A stretch of DNA of 28,124 bases from Cudoniella acicularis. Its lineage: Eukaryota; Ascomycota; Leotiomycetes; Helotiales; Helotiaceae. The position numbers were made by a program, and so were the translations under genes. This document shows positions 1-8,918 of the stretch, in pieces. The stretch is taken from NCBI GenBank assembly GCA_013054445.1, contig JAAMPI010000687.1:1-28124 (forward strand), read 5' to 3'. The notes beneath the pieces were generated by a model. The model had not been told where the DNA came from, searched no databases, and worked only from the letters and a program-made list of their open reading frames with translations. Numbering within the stretch: the first letter of the stretch is position 1; every line of letters begins with the position of its first letter.

Positions 1-49
1 CGATCCTGGGCCCAGCTCCGAGAATAAGTACAACAGGGTTGGCTGCCAT
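1..49 (-). CDS. Short-chain dehydrogenase/reductase, N-terminus only (partial)
   Basis: Reading leftward from an ATG at 47-49, the first 16 codons give MAANPVVLILGAGPRI before the window edge. This is a hydrophobic beta strand followed by the glycine-rich turn GAGPRIG of the NAD(P)-binding Rossmann fold, in the form common in fungal atypical short-chain dehydrogenases. The rest of the gene lies outside, so substrate and length cannot be judged. It is divergent from the dioxygenase gene starting at 852, with about 800 bp between the two starts. The call rests on one short motif at a plausible start codon. Confidence 0.65.
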   Translation of the reverse strand, partial: MAANPVVLILGAGPRI

Positions 50-851
50 TGTGCTTTTGTAGTCGATGGTAAAGATGGATCTCAGGGGTTTTGGGTACAA
101 AGAAGCTTAGATACGGAATAGAAGAATGGAGTTATCTTGGAGCTGAGGTGCCTTCTATTTATACCAAACAGAGTCTACATTCATTCACAACACTTTGGTC
201 TAACCTGCCTTCTTTCTGAGGATTTGAAATCACACTCTTGGTTTACACCCCTTCTGAGCCGCAGGTTTGAAGGTCGGACAGGAAAAATGGCATCACATCA
301 ATCCACACGCAGTACCAGAGTAACTCAGTTGCGCGAGACTGTCTTACTGTAGTCTAGTCTACGGTTCATTGGGACCCACAAGCCGCGCGCGATGATCCGC
401 CAAGCCGAGCCCTGCAGGCCAGGCCGCGCGCGATGAGCCCTGCAGGTTATGCAGGCCGCGCGCTGCGAGTCTGGCTCCCAATCCACTTGCCTGGATGTCT
501 TCCTACCTAGGGTATCCATATTCCGAGAGCACTGTAATTGGATACGATTAACGTTAGTCACACATCAACATCATGGGCTGAGAAACCGGTTCATGAAGCT
601 GAACTCTGTCGCGCGCGGGAATGCCTACACTGCAGGACGTTGAATGTCGAACATGCGCAACAAACGATTCATATCGAACCCTATTTCGACAACTTTCTGA
701 AATCCTATCCTCTGTGCATTTGACAATGGATTTGTCAGCTCGCTGCCTGAATGATTGCAGTCATTGGTAATGCTATGTCCCCAAGACGCCGATTGATTTT
801 TCTTTTTTCCAAGACACAAGAAAATCAAAGAAAAGCTGAACATGGCGCGTC
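50..851. other. Intergenic region between divergent genes
   Basis: This holds the promoters of the leftward dehydrogenase and the rightward dioxygenase. No convincing gene is seen; the short open frames are not protein-like. It contains a GC-rich patch of short repeats (381-467) and a TACCTAGG motif at 504-511. Just before the start at 852 lies an A/T-rich stretch around 795-840. Confidence 0.5.
381..467. repeat. GCGCGC-rich degenerate direct repeats
   Basis: The word GCCGCGCGCGATGA occurs at about 382 and 423, and a variant GCCGCGCGCTGCGA at about 454. The word GAGCCCTGCAGG occurs at about 407 and 435. The spacing (about 41 and 31 bp) is irregular. The patch is much richer in CpG than the surrounding DNA, so it has not been stripped of CpG. 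No function can be assigned. Confidence 0.6.
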
Positions 852-1998
852 ATGCCCTTAGCGCTATCATCTAACCGTTCAGTTATCCGTTCAAGGTACA
901 TATACTTTGCTGTTCTCCTTGTGAGCTTGTCCATCCCGCTCATCTACCGCACTGTCCAGTCGTACACGAGCAGCATCTGGCAAGCCGCCACCACACAATC
1001 AACCACGCAAGCTGCAAGTATTATGTCTGATTCCCCACATCTAAATAGTCCTTCACGGACACCTGTCTACTTCCTCGGCATTGGTGGCCCCAACTTCATG
1101 GAAGCCACGGACCACCCTGCCTATGCCAAACTGGCTGCTGTCGGGCGGGAGATAACGACAAAAGTCAAACCCAAGGCAGTGGTCGTCTTTTCTGCCCACT
1201 GGCAAGACGGCCCAAACAAGATTAAGATCAATGTCGCCGAGCAGACGGATCTAATTTATGATTTCTACGGCTTTCCGCCGCACTACTACGAATATAAGTA
1301 TCCGAACAAGGGAAGCCCCGAGGTTGCCGAAAAGGTTATTGAGAAGCTAGCGGCTGCCGGTATTGAGGTTGAGAGAGTCGAACGAGGCCTTGACCATGGC
1401 GTCTGGGCGGGTTTTATGGTTGGTAGGTTATGATTTTCTTGTGTCTTAGACATTCTCGGCATCTTGTTGCTGATGCATTGCCCGGACAGCTTTTGACCCG
1501 AAGAAGAACCCATTGAATGTACCAATCGTGCAAGTTTCGCTGTACAATAATGAGGACCTGGATCAGCATTACCGCATGGGGCAGGCACTGGAAAGCCTGC
1601 GAGACGAAGGCATTCTAATTATCGCCGCGGGAATGGCTGTTCACAATCTTCGTGATTTCCGGGCCACAAGGGGAACCGGCGAGACCATGCCGTAAGCAAA
1701 TCCTACTGGAAATATCAGGTCGATGATGTTCTTGCTAATGCTGTTCAGTTACGCCTTCAGCTTTGACGAGGCACTGAAAGAGGCTGCCACCGCAAAGCCA
1801 GAGGAACGTCAGACAAAGATGTCAGCTTTGATGAGGCGCAATGACGCCAGAAAGGCGCATCCAACCTTGGAGCATATTCTTCCGATTCATGTTGGTACAG
1901 GTGCTGCAGGCTCGGATCTTGGCGAACAATTGTGGACTTTTCCTGAAGGAAGTTTGAGTTGGGCGCAGTATCGGTTTGGTAAAGTTGCAACGGCGTAG
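852..1998 (+). CDS. LigB/DODA-type extradiol dioxygenase family protein with altered metal site
   Basis: Three exons (852-1422, 1490-1691, 1749-1998) encode about 340 aa; both introns (67 and 57 nt) are GT-AG and keep the frame. The family uses a non-haem metal to open aromatic rings, as in 4,5-DOPA extradiol dioxygenase. Visible landmarks are GIGGP (76-80), SAHW (114-117), DHGVW (181-185) and EHILP (299-303). The expected histidine of the first motif, usually written like [GS]HGxP, is isoleucine 77 (ATT at 1080-1082). The other conserved histidines (116, 182, 300) are present. Residues 16-33 form a hydrophobic segment ahead of the domain, so the long start suggests a signal anchor. An in-frame ATG at 1024, giving MSDSPHLNSP, would yield a soluble form close to the usual family length of 270-290 aa. 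The domain is clear; activity is doubtful. Confidence 0.85.
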
Positions 1999-3164
1999 AG
2001 TAGTATTAGACTTGAGCAATTTGGATTGCAAGGCACTTTTCTGATTGTTACAAGATATATTTTACAATCCTCTAACGTTACTCGACAAGGGTTTTCTCTT
2101 CCGAAGGCGTGAGGTACTGTTAGCGTTTGGCTTCTTCTCGTCTCGAGGGTTGTCTATGTTCGGCATACCACAGGTTAGTGAGAGCGACATTACCGGATTT
2201 TGATAGGGCAGTATATATTCGAGGCCTCGCGGGATCATGATCCTCGGCTATTACAGTGCTGGCAGCATCCATTCTATGTGATGATGAAGGGTTGATTGAT
2301 CATAAACTGACCCTAAAGTGGGCTGTGAATCAGCGAATCACAACTAGGTTTTTAAGTATTCGCTGTGCGTTCATCGCTTGTACCTATTATTGTGTTCGGG
2401 ACGGATCACAGTGATCTAGGCAAAATTAATCCCTATAGATAGCTTACCTTAGCACTTGGCTGTCGGATACGCACCACTCCACTTTTGCAAACTCTCTGCC
2501 AAGCAGTATTGCCTATGGAAAGACGGAGTCTTATCGCCTTGTGGCGACTCCGTGGAACTGGATTTACTCCACTCCTAATCTGTAAATTGCAAAACTACCT
2601 AATAGGGACGCACACGGTTTTGACAGCCAGAGAATTGTACCTCAAGGCACTCCGCTTCGCTGTACCAGGGGCGTCCCACTGACGAATCAATAGAGAGTGA
2701 ACAGTAGCTAGAAATAGAAAGTAGTTGCGATGAGCTCAGGTTCTGTGATTGCATGGAATGAAGATAGCAGCCGGGGGAGTACTCCAAAGTTTCAGATATC
2801 ACCAGCTTGATATTAGACCGTATTAGTGAAATTCTGCAGAAGCATTGGGTATACATTTTCATTTATACAAGCTCGTCTCGCCTCTTTTGTCTAGTGCTAA
2901 ATTTGAACTAAGTTACGGCCATTTATTATGTTGAACAGAACGTGGCAATGCGTCAAATCAGCGTAGTTGTAGGTGAAGCCTCAAATTGAAATATAATCTC
3001 ACTGTCATGCAGATATTTTGCCATCACTCACTGATCCCCTTTTACTTAAAAAGATTTTTTGACAATGCTCCTCCTCTTTTTCACGTGGATCTTTACATAT
3101 TATAGCATAAAACCAATTGCATAGGAGCACAAATTCTTAATATTTTTGTACGTAGTTCTGGATA
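1999..3164. other. Gene-free, increasingly AT-rich intergenic region
   Basis: Downstream of the dioxygenase gene I see no credible coding sequence on either strand. Composition shifts to strongly AT-rich from about 3000 onward, leading into the candidate transposable element. No tRNA or other RNA gene is recognisable. Confidence 0.5.
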
Positions 3165-3769
3165 AACAGTGTGTCAAAGAAATAATAAAAGTAATCAAAT
3201 ATTCTTGATTAGAGTTTGATTAGCACTTTCTAAGGCCCACCTGATTTATGTAAATCACTAATTAAATTAAATTAAATTAGTTTCATTAGTATTTATTAGT
3301 TTACTATTTTTTAACTCTTTATATAAATAGACGCTAGATATAATTCTATAGGCATTTTATTAAAGGATTTGGTATTTTCTAGTTCTATAAGCACTTTTAC
3401 TAGAAGGTAATAAAGAAGAAAGAGAGAGGAGGTTATTACTACCTTAATGCCTTAGGTTATACGAGGGTCGCAGCAGATAGGAGAGAGAGTTTTAAGTTAA
3501 AACAAAAGTATAATATTTAGTTATTATACTCTTCTAGTTTAGGGGCTTTACTCTTATAAGTATATTGACAGATTTAAAGTGCTTATATCTTAGAAAGAAG
3601 TTTAATTATATAAAATTCTATTTTTAAATTCACGCGACTAAAATAATTAATTACTAATTAAATTAAATCAAATATTCATGATTTGATTTTAATTAGGGCT
3701 TAAAAAGTTTGATTTAATTTTGATTAGGGTCTACTAATCAAATCAAATCAAATTATTTTACACACTGTC
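3165..3769. mobile_element. Candidate non-autonomous TIR element (MITE-like), AT-rich
   Basis: The ends are inverted repeats: AACAGTGTGTCAAA at 3165-3178 faces a reverse-complement end GACAGTGTGTAAAA at 3756-3769, with 12 of 14 matches. TA dinucleotides flank both sides (3163-3164 and 3770-3771), as expected for a Tc1/mariner-type target duplication. A second motif, AATCAAATATTCNTGATT, lies near both ends (3193-3210 and 3666-3683). The 605-bp interior has no coding frame and is extremely AT-rich, rich in TpA and poor in CpG, consistent with RIP. The word GGATAAAC occurs at 3160-3167 and 3772-3779, so an 8-bp duplication of hAT type is a competing reading. No second copy is available for comparison. 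Confidence 0.45.
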
Positions 3770-3789
3770 TAGGATAAACCTTCCTAGAG

Positions 3790-4685
3790 TTAGCAGCAAT
3801 TCTCTATCGCAGCGCGAACTTCTTCTGGAGTCTCCACGGGTTCTGTTGAAGCCAGTGTATGTGTATTAGCCACCTGAGTGACGTTGATGGCGGGTGTTAA
3901 TTTGAGATTATTCGACTTGTGAGGAAGACCACTGTGAATGCAGCAACTGAATGCCCGTCCCTGGAGGTTCATTTTAATAGCTTTTCTAGACTTAACCAAA
4001 ACCAAAACCTTTTCAACAACTTATTCAACCGTTGGCCGGATATCAGCAAGAGGAACTCTTCCGTCTCTCCGGCAAGCAAATCAGCATATGCCATTTAGAC
4101 CTAGGGACTTTTATACACACAGTATAGATATCAGTTTCTTATCCACGTTGCACTAGATAGGGTTCCAGAATAAACCCTAGACCAATTTCTTTAGCTGTAT
4201 GTCCCGTTCGAGGCCCTGCAATGTCAAGCGACTTTCAAGCATGCCTCGGAATGGGCCTCGCTATTCTCACAAATCCACCAAAGATAACTATGTGTTTTTG
4301 TGTGATTTAGAGGTATCTTTTCAAAGTGAAGCATACCACAAATTGCTACAATTTGATAGACTAACTGGTCGTATAAGTCTGATGGAGAAATATCAAGATG
4401 GCTTCTACCAGAGCCTTCCCTACCTGGCAATGAAGGCTGAGTCACAACAGGGACATTATGCTTCTTCGCGAGCTTGATTGTCTTGTGCATCACCACGGGG
4501 TGATCACCATGAAAGCCACAGGTAACATTTGCAAAATCGATCAATGGCATTAGCTCCTCGTCAGGTCCCTTTTTGCTCAAAATTAGCACCGTTTTGCGAA
4601 ATAATGAGAGAATGCTTACCATTCTCCATGATTCATTGGCTTCACTCATATCACAATTAATTATAACCCTTTTTGCTGAAGGCAA
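3790..4685 (-). pseudogene. LamB/YcsF (5-oxoprolinase subunit A-like) pseudogene
   Basis: The N-terminal half is well preserved. Exon 1 (4620-4685) and exon 2 (from 4568) join across a 51-nt GT-AG intron (4569-4619) to give an NCDMSEANESW motif, then GPDEELMPLIDFANVTCGFH, the family's signature, then a region matching the GxHPSxPDxxGFGR segment. The HxKPHG motif expected next reads HTKTHS. The frame then stops at 4224-4226, and similarity seems to shift frame. A detached piece at 3790-4005 contains CCIHSGLP, resembling the family's C-terminal CxHSDxP motif. Intact members are about 250 aa; here the middle is missing or scrambled. The bacterial family acts with partner subunits to open 5-oxoproline. 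I judge this a dead copy. The C-terminal assignment is weaker than the N-terminal one. Confidence 0.7.
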
Positions 4686-4774
4686 CCCCTATAGTTTGTC
4701 TAATATTTCTGGCATGGCGATGTGAGATTTATAGATTGAAGATATAATGCTGAACGTAAAAACAGGTATATTAT

Positions 4775-5096
4775 TCAAGTAATTAATTCCTCCTCGGGTG
4801 TGCCGTCGAAAAGTACGGCTGTTGCCCCTTGTTCCGGAGGAATCGAACCCTAATTTACGCTTGTGAACACTTTGGGGAAAAGCACCGTCAATCCAACATA
4901 GTCCATCGGGGTAAGCGGTTCCAGTCAGGGAATAATATACCTTGACCTGGGAAGAATTATTCTCTTGGCTTCAATTCGAGCCCGAAATGTTGATAAGACC
5001 CCACCTCCCACTTTTGAGCTCGGGATTTTCGGCTAAAAATTAAGATAATCAAAAAGCCTACTTTGCAGCAACCATACTCCCTTTTGCATCTCGCAT
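4775..5096 (-). pseudogene. Unrecognised small reading frame with two internal stops
   Basis: On the minus strand an ATG at 5094-5096, a possible 5' exon, a TTTTTAG acceptor and a second exon (5032-4775) give continuous protein-like sequence with pieces such as ENPELKVGGGVLSTF, LEPLTPMDYVGLTVLFP and GSIPPEQGATAVLFDG. It is interrupted by TGA at 4925-4927 and TAG at 4850-4852. Both stops sit where a single G-to-A change of TGG would explain them. About 90 codons are visible. I do not recognise the family. It lies between the broken YcsF gene and the intact dehydrogenase that starts 78 bp away in the opposite direction. The exon 1 boundary is a guess. It could also be the tail of a larger gene. 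Confidence 0.4.
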
Positions 5097-5161
5097 CTTA
5101 ATTTTCCCTCCGTGCATACGCTGGATTTGTAACTTTCTCTTGTGTTGTGTCACTAGGAAAA

Positions 5162-5169
5162 CACGTGAC
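5162..5169. promoter_or_regulatory. CACGTGAC E-box just upstream of a start codon
   Basis: An E-box core (CACGTG) extended to CACGTGAC lies 4 bp before the ATG at 5174. In fungi such palindromes bind bHLH factors, but this close to the start it is more likely in the 5' UTR. Other CACGTG copies in the window are about as frequent as chance predicts, so function is uncertain. Confidence 0.25.
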
Positions 5170-5173
5170 CATT

Positions 5174-6350
5174 ATGGACACAAGTTTAGACGGACACAAG
5201 GTGTTGATCCTGTTGCAATATGAACCCAACCTGCCATTTATCAATAGCCTGCGTACAAGCCACCCAGGTCTGCAGGTGATCTGGCATAACATCAATGACC
5301 CGAACGCTAAGCTGCCGCCAAATGCTCTCGAAACTGTCACTGTGCTGTGCACCTTTCAACAGTTGCCAACTATCGATGAAGCACCACGCGTTCAACTTGT
5401 TCAACTAGTCTCCTCTGGTGCGAATCATTGCTATGAAAATTCATTGTACAAAAGTCCGAATGTACAGTTTTGTACAGCGAATGGGATTCATCCGTGAGTA
5501 CTTACCCCCAAAGTCATCGAAATCTAAATCTGAAGTTCCCCCGCTTACTGTGTTATAGACCGCAAATTACAGAATGGGTATTCGCCACGTTTCTTAACTT
5601 TCAACATAACCTATCAAGGTATACGGAGGCCATGAAAATTGGCAATTGGGATGATTCTGGGCCAACAAGTATCGAAGACTCAGTCGGACTACGGATGTAG
5701 GTCAAAATACCAAACTTGGCGGTCAAGCTGACTTGTTTCCTTTCAACAGAGGTGTATTGGGCTATGGTGCTATTGGACGACAATGTGCGCGTGTTGCAAA
5801 AGCTTTTGGTATGGATGTAATTGCATACACTATGCGGGAACGCTCTACACCAAAAGCGCGCCTCGACGACAGCTACCGTGTCGCTGATACTGGTGATCCC
5901 GAAGGCCTACTCCCGTCGAAGTGGTTTCACGGCACGGGCAACAAGGACTTAAATAATTTCCTCTCCCAAGATATCGACCTGCTTGTCATTTGTTTGCCAT
6001 TGACTCCTTTGACAACTCACATGATCGCGAAAGAGCAATTTCAGATATTGTCTAAAAAGAGAACATTCCTTTCTAACATTGGGAGAGGCCCAATTGTTAA
6101 AACACCAGACCTGATAGATGCTCTGGAAAGGGGGTTGATAAGAGGTGCAGCCTTGGATGTTACGGATCCGGAGCCTTTGCCAAAAGATCATCCGTTGTGG
6201 AAGGCACCGAATATCTTTATTTCTCCTCATATCAGCTGGTACTCTAAACACCATGTACGGCGATGTTTAGAAGTTCTTGCACTTAATCTACACCGTTTAA
6301 GTGAAGGAAAGAAATTTGTGAACAAAGTCGATAAAGTTCATGGGTTTTGA
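5174..6350 (+). CDS. D-isomer-specific 2-hydroxyacid dehydrogenase (NAD-binding)
   Basis: Three exons (5174-5493, 5559-5696, 5750-6350) give 352 aa. The introns are 65 and 53 nt, GT-AG, and splice cleanly into HPPQITEW and into GLRIGVLGYGAIG. The family reduces 2-keto acids, or oxidises D-2-hydroxy acids, with NAD(P)H; glyoxylate or hydroxypyruvate are common substrates. The nucleotide-binding motif GYGAIG is at 157-162. The catalytic Arg-Glu-His triad is visible as Arg265 (NIGRGPI), Glu294 (DPEPLP) and His313 (SPHISW). Length and layout are normal and nothing is broken, unlike the leftward neighbours. ATG 5174 is the first in frame; an upstream GTG is unlikely in a eukaryote. The exact substrate cannot be read from the sequence. 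Confidence 0.9.
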
Positions 6351-6836
6351 TTAAAGGCTTCCCTGGCAATTGAGTAGAAACACGATCATTATTGGTAGAA
6401 ATGGGAGAGGTATTGATTGCTTTATTCCTTTGATGAGATTATACTCCTGTAATGTTGTCCCTAGTCAATCCCCCCGAGACCTGACAGGTCTTTCCTCCTT
6501 AGAAGCAAAAAATAGCTGATTTTCATTCATCTTGAAATGTCGAAACATTAACCCGTTTACAAACCGCTCGCGTTGCTTAGTCATCCGCGTAGAGAAATGG
6601 TCTTGACATATCATTCGATGAGATAACTGAGCCGTCTGGTTCTGAGAATCTCGCTTTAAATCCAAAATCTATGATGCTGTAAGATGAGATTGTTGGCATC
6701 TGGCGAGGAAACACACAAATCCATAACGGTACGACTCACAAGGAGGATAGGATTATGCACTGAAGTATCAAGAAAGCCAGGAATATCGAATTATTAATCG
6801 AGATCCGGGTATAGGGTGTCGATATGCTTCACTTGA
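6351..6836. other. Intergenic, no gene seen
   Basis: This is the 3' side of the dehydrogenase gene. Composition is moderate, with short random open frames on both strands and no recognisable protein or RNA motif. Confidence 0.5.
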
Positions 6837-7130
6837 CTAAGATTCATTGCTGAGTTGATCCTGGGCCTCCCAAAAGAGTCCTGCGATTGAGGAAGGGGCT
6901 AGAGTTGCTGAAGCATTGAAATCCAGGATCCAGCCCATCGCTTGTTGAAACCCAGCGAGGTCCGTATTAGTCTGCAAGACTGGCACGCCCAAATCCAGGA
7001 CTGAAAGGATGCTATAGTTGGAGTGAGAAGTTACGATGCTTGCCTGGAGACTGTATGCGGAGAAGCTGGTGGCCATGTTCGGGACAATGCCCGAAGCTAT
7101 ACATGCACCATTTTGTGTTCTATTCGTGCA
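6837..7130 (-). pseudogene. C-terminal fragment of an unrecognised protein, truncated at an AT-rich block
   Basis: A protein-like frame runs leftward to a TAG at 6837-6839. The longest ATG-initiated form is 79 aa from 7076, but the same frame extends upstream without a stop to about 7130 (NGACIASGIVPNMATSFSAY), so the ATG may be internal. It contains segments such as VLDLGVPVLQTNTDLAGF and MGWILDFNAS. Above 7130 the sequence turns into AT-rich, repeat-like DNA with no matching continuation, so this looks like the remaining 3' end of a larger gene. I do not recognise the family. A short genuine protein starting at 7076 cannot be excluded. Confidence 0.35.
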
Positions 7131-7765
7131 AACATAAACACCTTTTAGATTGTTATAAAGCGTTAGATATAGGGGTAGGTTGGCCTGGATATATACCAGC
7201 CAAGTATAAACCCTCTGCTATAGGTCTCTCTCCTATACACACTTGGATTCTAATTAAGTCCCTACCCCCTCTTTTAGCCTACCCTTTTATACTAAAAATA
7301 GCGATTTTTAAATATTTATAATTCTATTAAAACTTAATATAATTATCTAAATTTTTAAATATAGGATATTTATATATAAGTCACTTAATATAATTATCTA
7401 AATTTTTAAATATAGGNTATTTATATATAAGTNANTTAATATAANAAATATAAAAATTCTTAGCTTATAGATTATTATAATATTAATCTTTAAACCCCTC
7501 CCCCCCCCTAATATAATTTATATATAAATTAAAATCTTTAATAACTTTTTTAATAAAAATTATAAAATTATAAACTAAACTTTTATTAATTGCTTATATA
7601 AGTGATTCTTTAAAAATAAACTTTTCTTAGTAAAATAATTTGTAAAACGCCTTTTATTTAAGATTATATAATATCCCTATAAATTATTTTTATAAATTTT
7701 CTTTATTTTAAAAAAGTACTTAGCTTCTATCCTGCTCCTCAGCACCACACGCTGTCGGCGAGCTC
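7131..7765. other. AT-rich, RIP-like block
   Basis: From about 7240 to 7720 the DNA is almost entirely A/T, with no coding frame, a C-run at about 7498-7508 and four ambiguous bases. It includes a 51-bp tandem repeat (separate entry). The left edge carries a near-palindrome, TTGGCCTGG..CCAGCCAA, at about 7179-7203. A RIP-mutated transposon relic is the likely origin, but no coding trace or clear terminal repeat survives. Confidence 0.5.
7332..7445. repeat. 51-bp AT-rich tandem repeat, about 2.2 copies
   Basis: Units start at 7332, 7383 and 7434, an exact 51-bp period. Each begins ACTTAATATAATTATCTAAA, and the first two are the same apart from an N. Ns at 7417, 7433, 7435 and 7445 all fall in the second and third copies, suggesting that reads were collapsed or ambiguous there. 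The true copy number may be larger. Confidence 0.85.
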
Positions 7766-8494
7766 TTATTCATTAACTGTCAAATCCCGACTTTTCAACT
7801 TTCTTTCTCCTATACGCTTCATTAGCTCCCTTCCCCCCCTTGTATCCTGTTCGTCTTGTTTACTTTGTTCTAATTTTTCCCTTCTAATCGTAATCTTCAG
7901 TCTTTTTTTCCCCCTTATCTTCTTTCTGAGCCCCTCGGCGATTTCATATTCTTCGTTTGTGATAGAATCAGCAGGCTCAACAAGACCATCAAGCTTTTTC
8001 TTCTCCTCCGCCACCACTATTCCTTCCTCCGTCTTCCCTCTTTCCTTCTTCTTGAACATCCCTTTTGCCCTTTCTATCCCCTCCCTCCAACTCTCCTTCT
8101 TGAATAGCCCTTTAGCCCTTTCCTTTCTTTCCCTCCAGCGCTCCTCAATCTTCTCCACTCACGCATTAATCTTCTCACTAGTTTGCTAGTATTGGTAGAT
8201 AGCAAACCAGAGGCCAGCAACACCCGCGACAGCAACAGCTCCGGTTATACACACAACGGTTCCCCTGATGGGCCGAGATCTCACAGGAAAGAAAAGAATA
8301 TCAGACCGAACTCCTCCATCATCTGCTCTGGATAGTGTCTGCCTGAATTGATTTCGTGGGAACGTTGAGAAGAGTAGTCGTGAACGTTCAGTGTGTGTTA
8401 GTCGGAGAGATGTACGAAGAAGAGGTCTGAATGAGGTAGTTGGTAATCTGGCTAGTTTCTGGCATCTGGGTATTTGGAGGAGAAGACGTCGCAT
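7766..8494 (-). pseudogene. Small membrane protein gene with two in-frame stop codons
   Basis: The ATG at 8492-8494 opens a 102-codon frame: an Arg-rich N-terminus (MRRLLLQIPRCQKLARLP) like a mitochondrial presequence, then one hydrophobic helix (about 79-98) ending FAIYQY. A TAG follows at 8186-8188. The same frame then reads QTSEKINA, a TGA at 8159-8161, and 130 more codons of strongly helical, Lys/Arg/Glu-rich sequence (VEKIEERWRERKERAKG onward) to a stop at 7766. Composition and helical character run smoothly across both stops, and no in-frame GT-AG intron removes them. The original was probably a single protein of about 240 aa with Gln and Trp at these sites. If the first stop is used, a 102-aa single-pass protein remains. 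I do not recognise the family. Readthrough or sequencing error are alternatives. Confidence 0.6.
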
Positions 8495-8918
8495 TTTTGA
8501 TTCTCTGTGCGGGTTTGAAGTACTTTGTAATTGAGGAAGTGAGGTTCGTCCAAGTTTTTATTAGCTTCGAAGGGAAGTAAAGCGATATTGGAGGAGGCCG
8601 AGCGAATAAATGCTAGTTCGATGTCGCAGAAAAATCCGCGACGAGGACTCGGAATTTAGAAAGATGAAGAGGAGAGAAAGAAGGGAGAGAAAGTGAGGTT
8701 GAATGGAAAGTGTTTGGAATGCTGTTGGTGGCTGACCTAGTCTGCCAATCACGTGTGGGGTGAAATGTGAGATGTGATGGATATGTTCTGTCACCTAAAT
8801 AGACTTCCGAAAGATCTTTCTGAGATACGCAAGCTTCGGGGTTGACCTAGCTATTTGCGATTCGCGCATCCTGAGATGAACCTTAGTAGATATGGTCTAT
8901 TTATGGCAGTGGCCGGGC
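8495..8918. other. Intergenic; promoter of the leftward gene
   Basis: It lies upstream of the start at 8494 and downstream of the 2EXR gene. A CCAAT box (8745-8749) directly abuts a CACGTG E-box (8750-8755), about 255 bp from the start codon. The purine-rich stretch near 8640-8700 is probably 5' UTR or promoter. No gene is seen. Confidence 0.45.

Noticed and set aside
4839..4849. Perfect tRNA B-box (GGTTCGATTCC on the minus strand)
   Set aside because: No A-box, cloverleaf stems or acceptor pairing can be formed around it, and it lies inside the protein-like frame of the 4775-5096 remnant.
7332..7445. CRISPR-like array
   Set aside because: The repeats are directly adjacent without unique spacers, AT-only, and in a eukaryotic context.
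8159..8188. Intron removing both stops in the 8.2-kb gene
   Set aside because: Candidate GT donors upstream of the TAG give introns shorter than about 55 nt, poor donor sequence or a frame shift, and would cut into the membrane helix.
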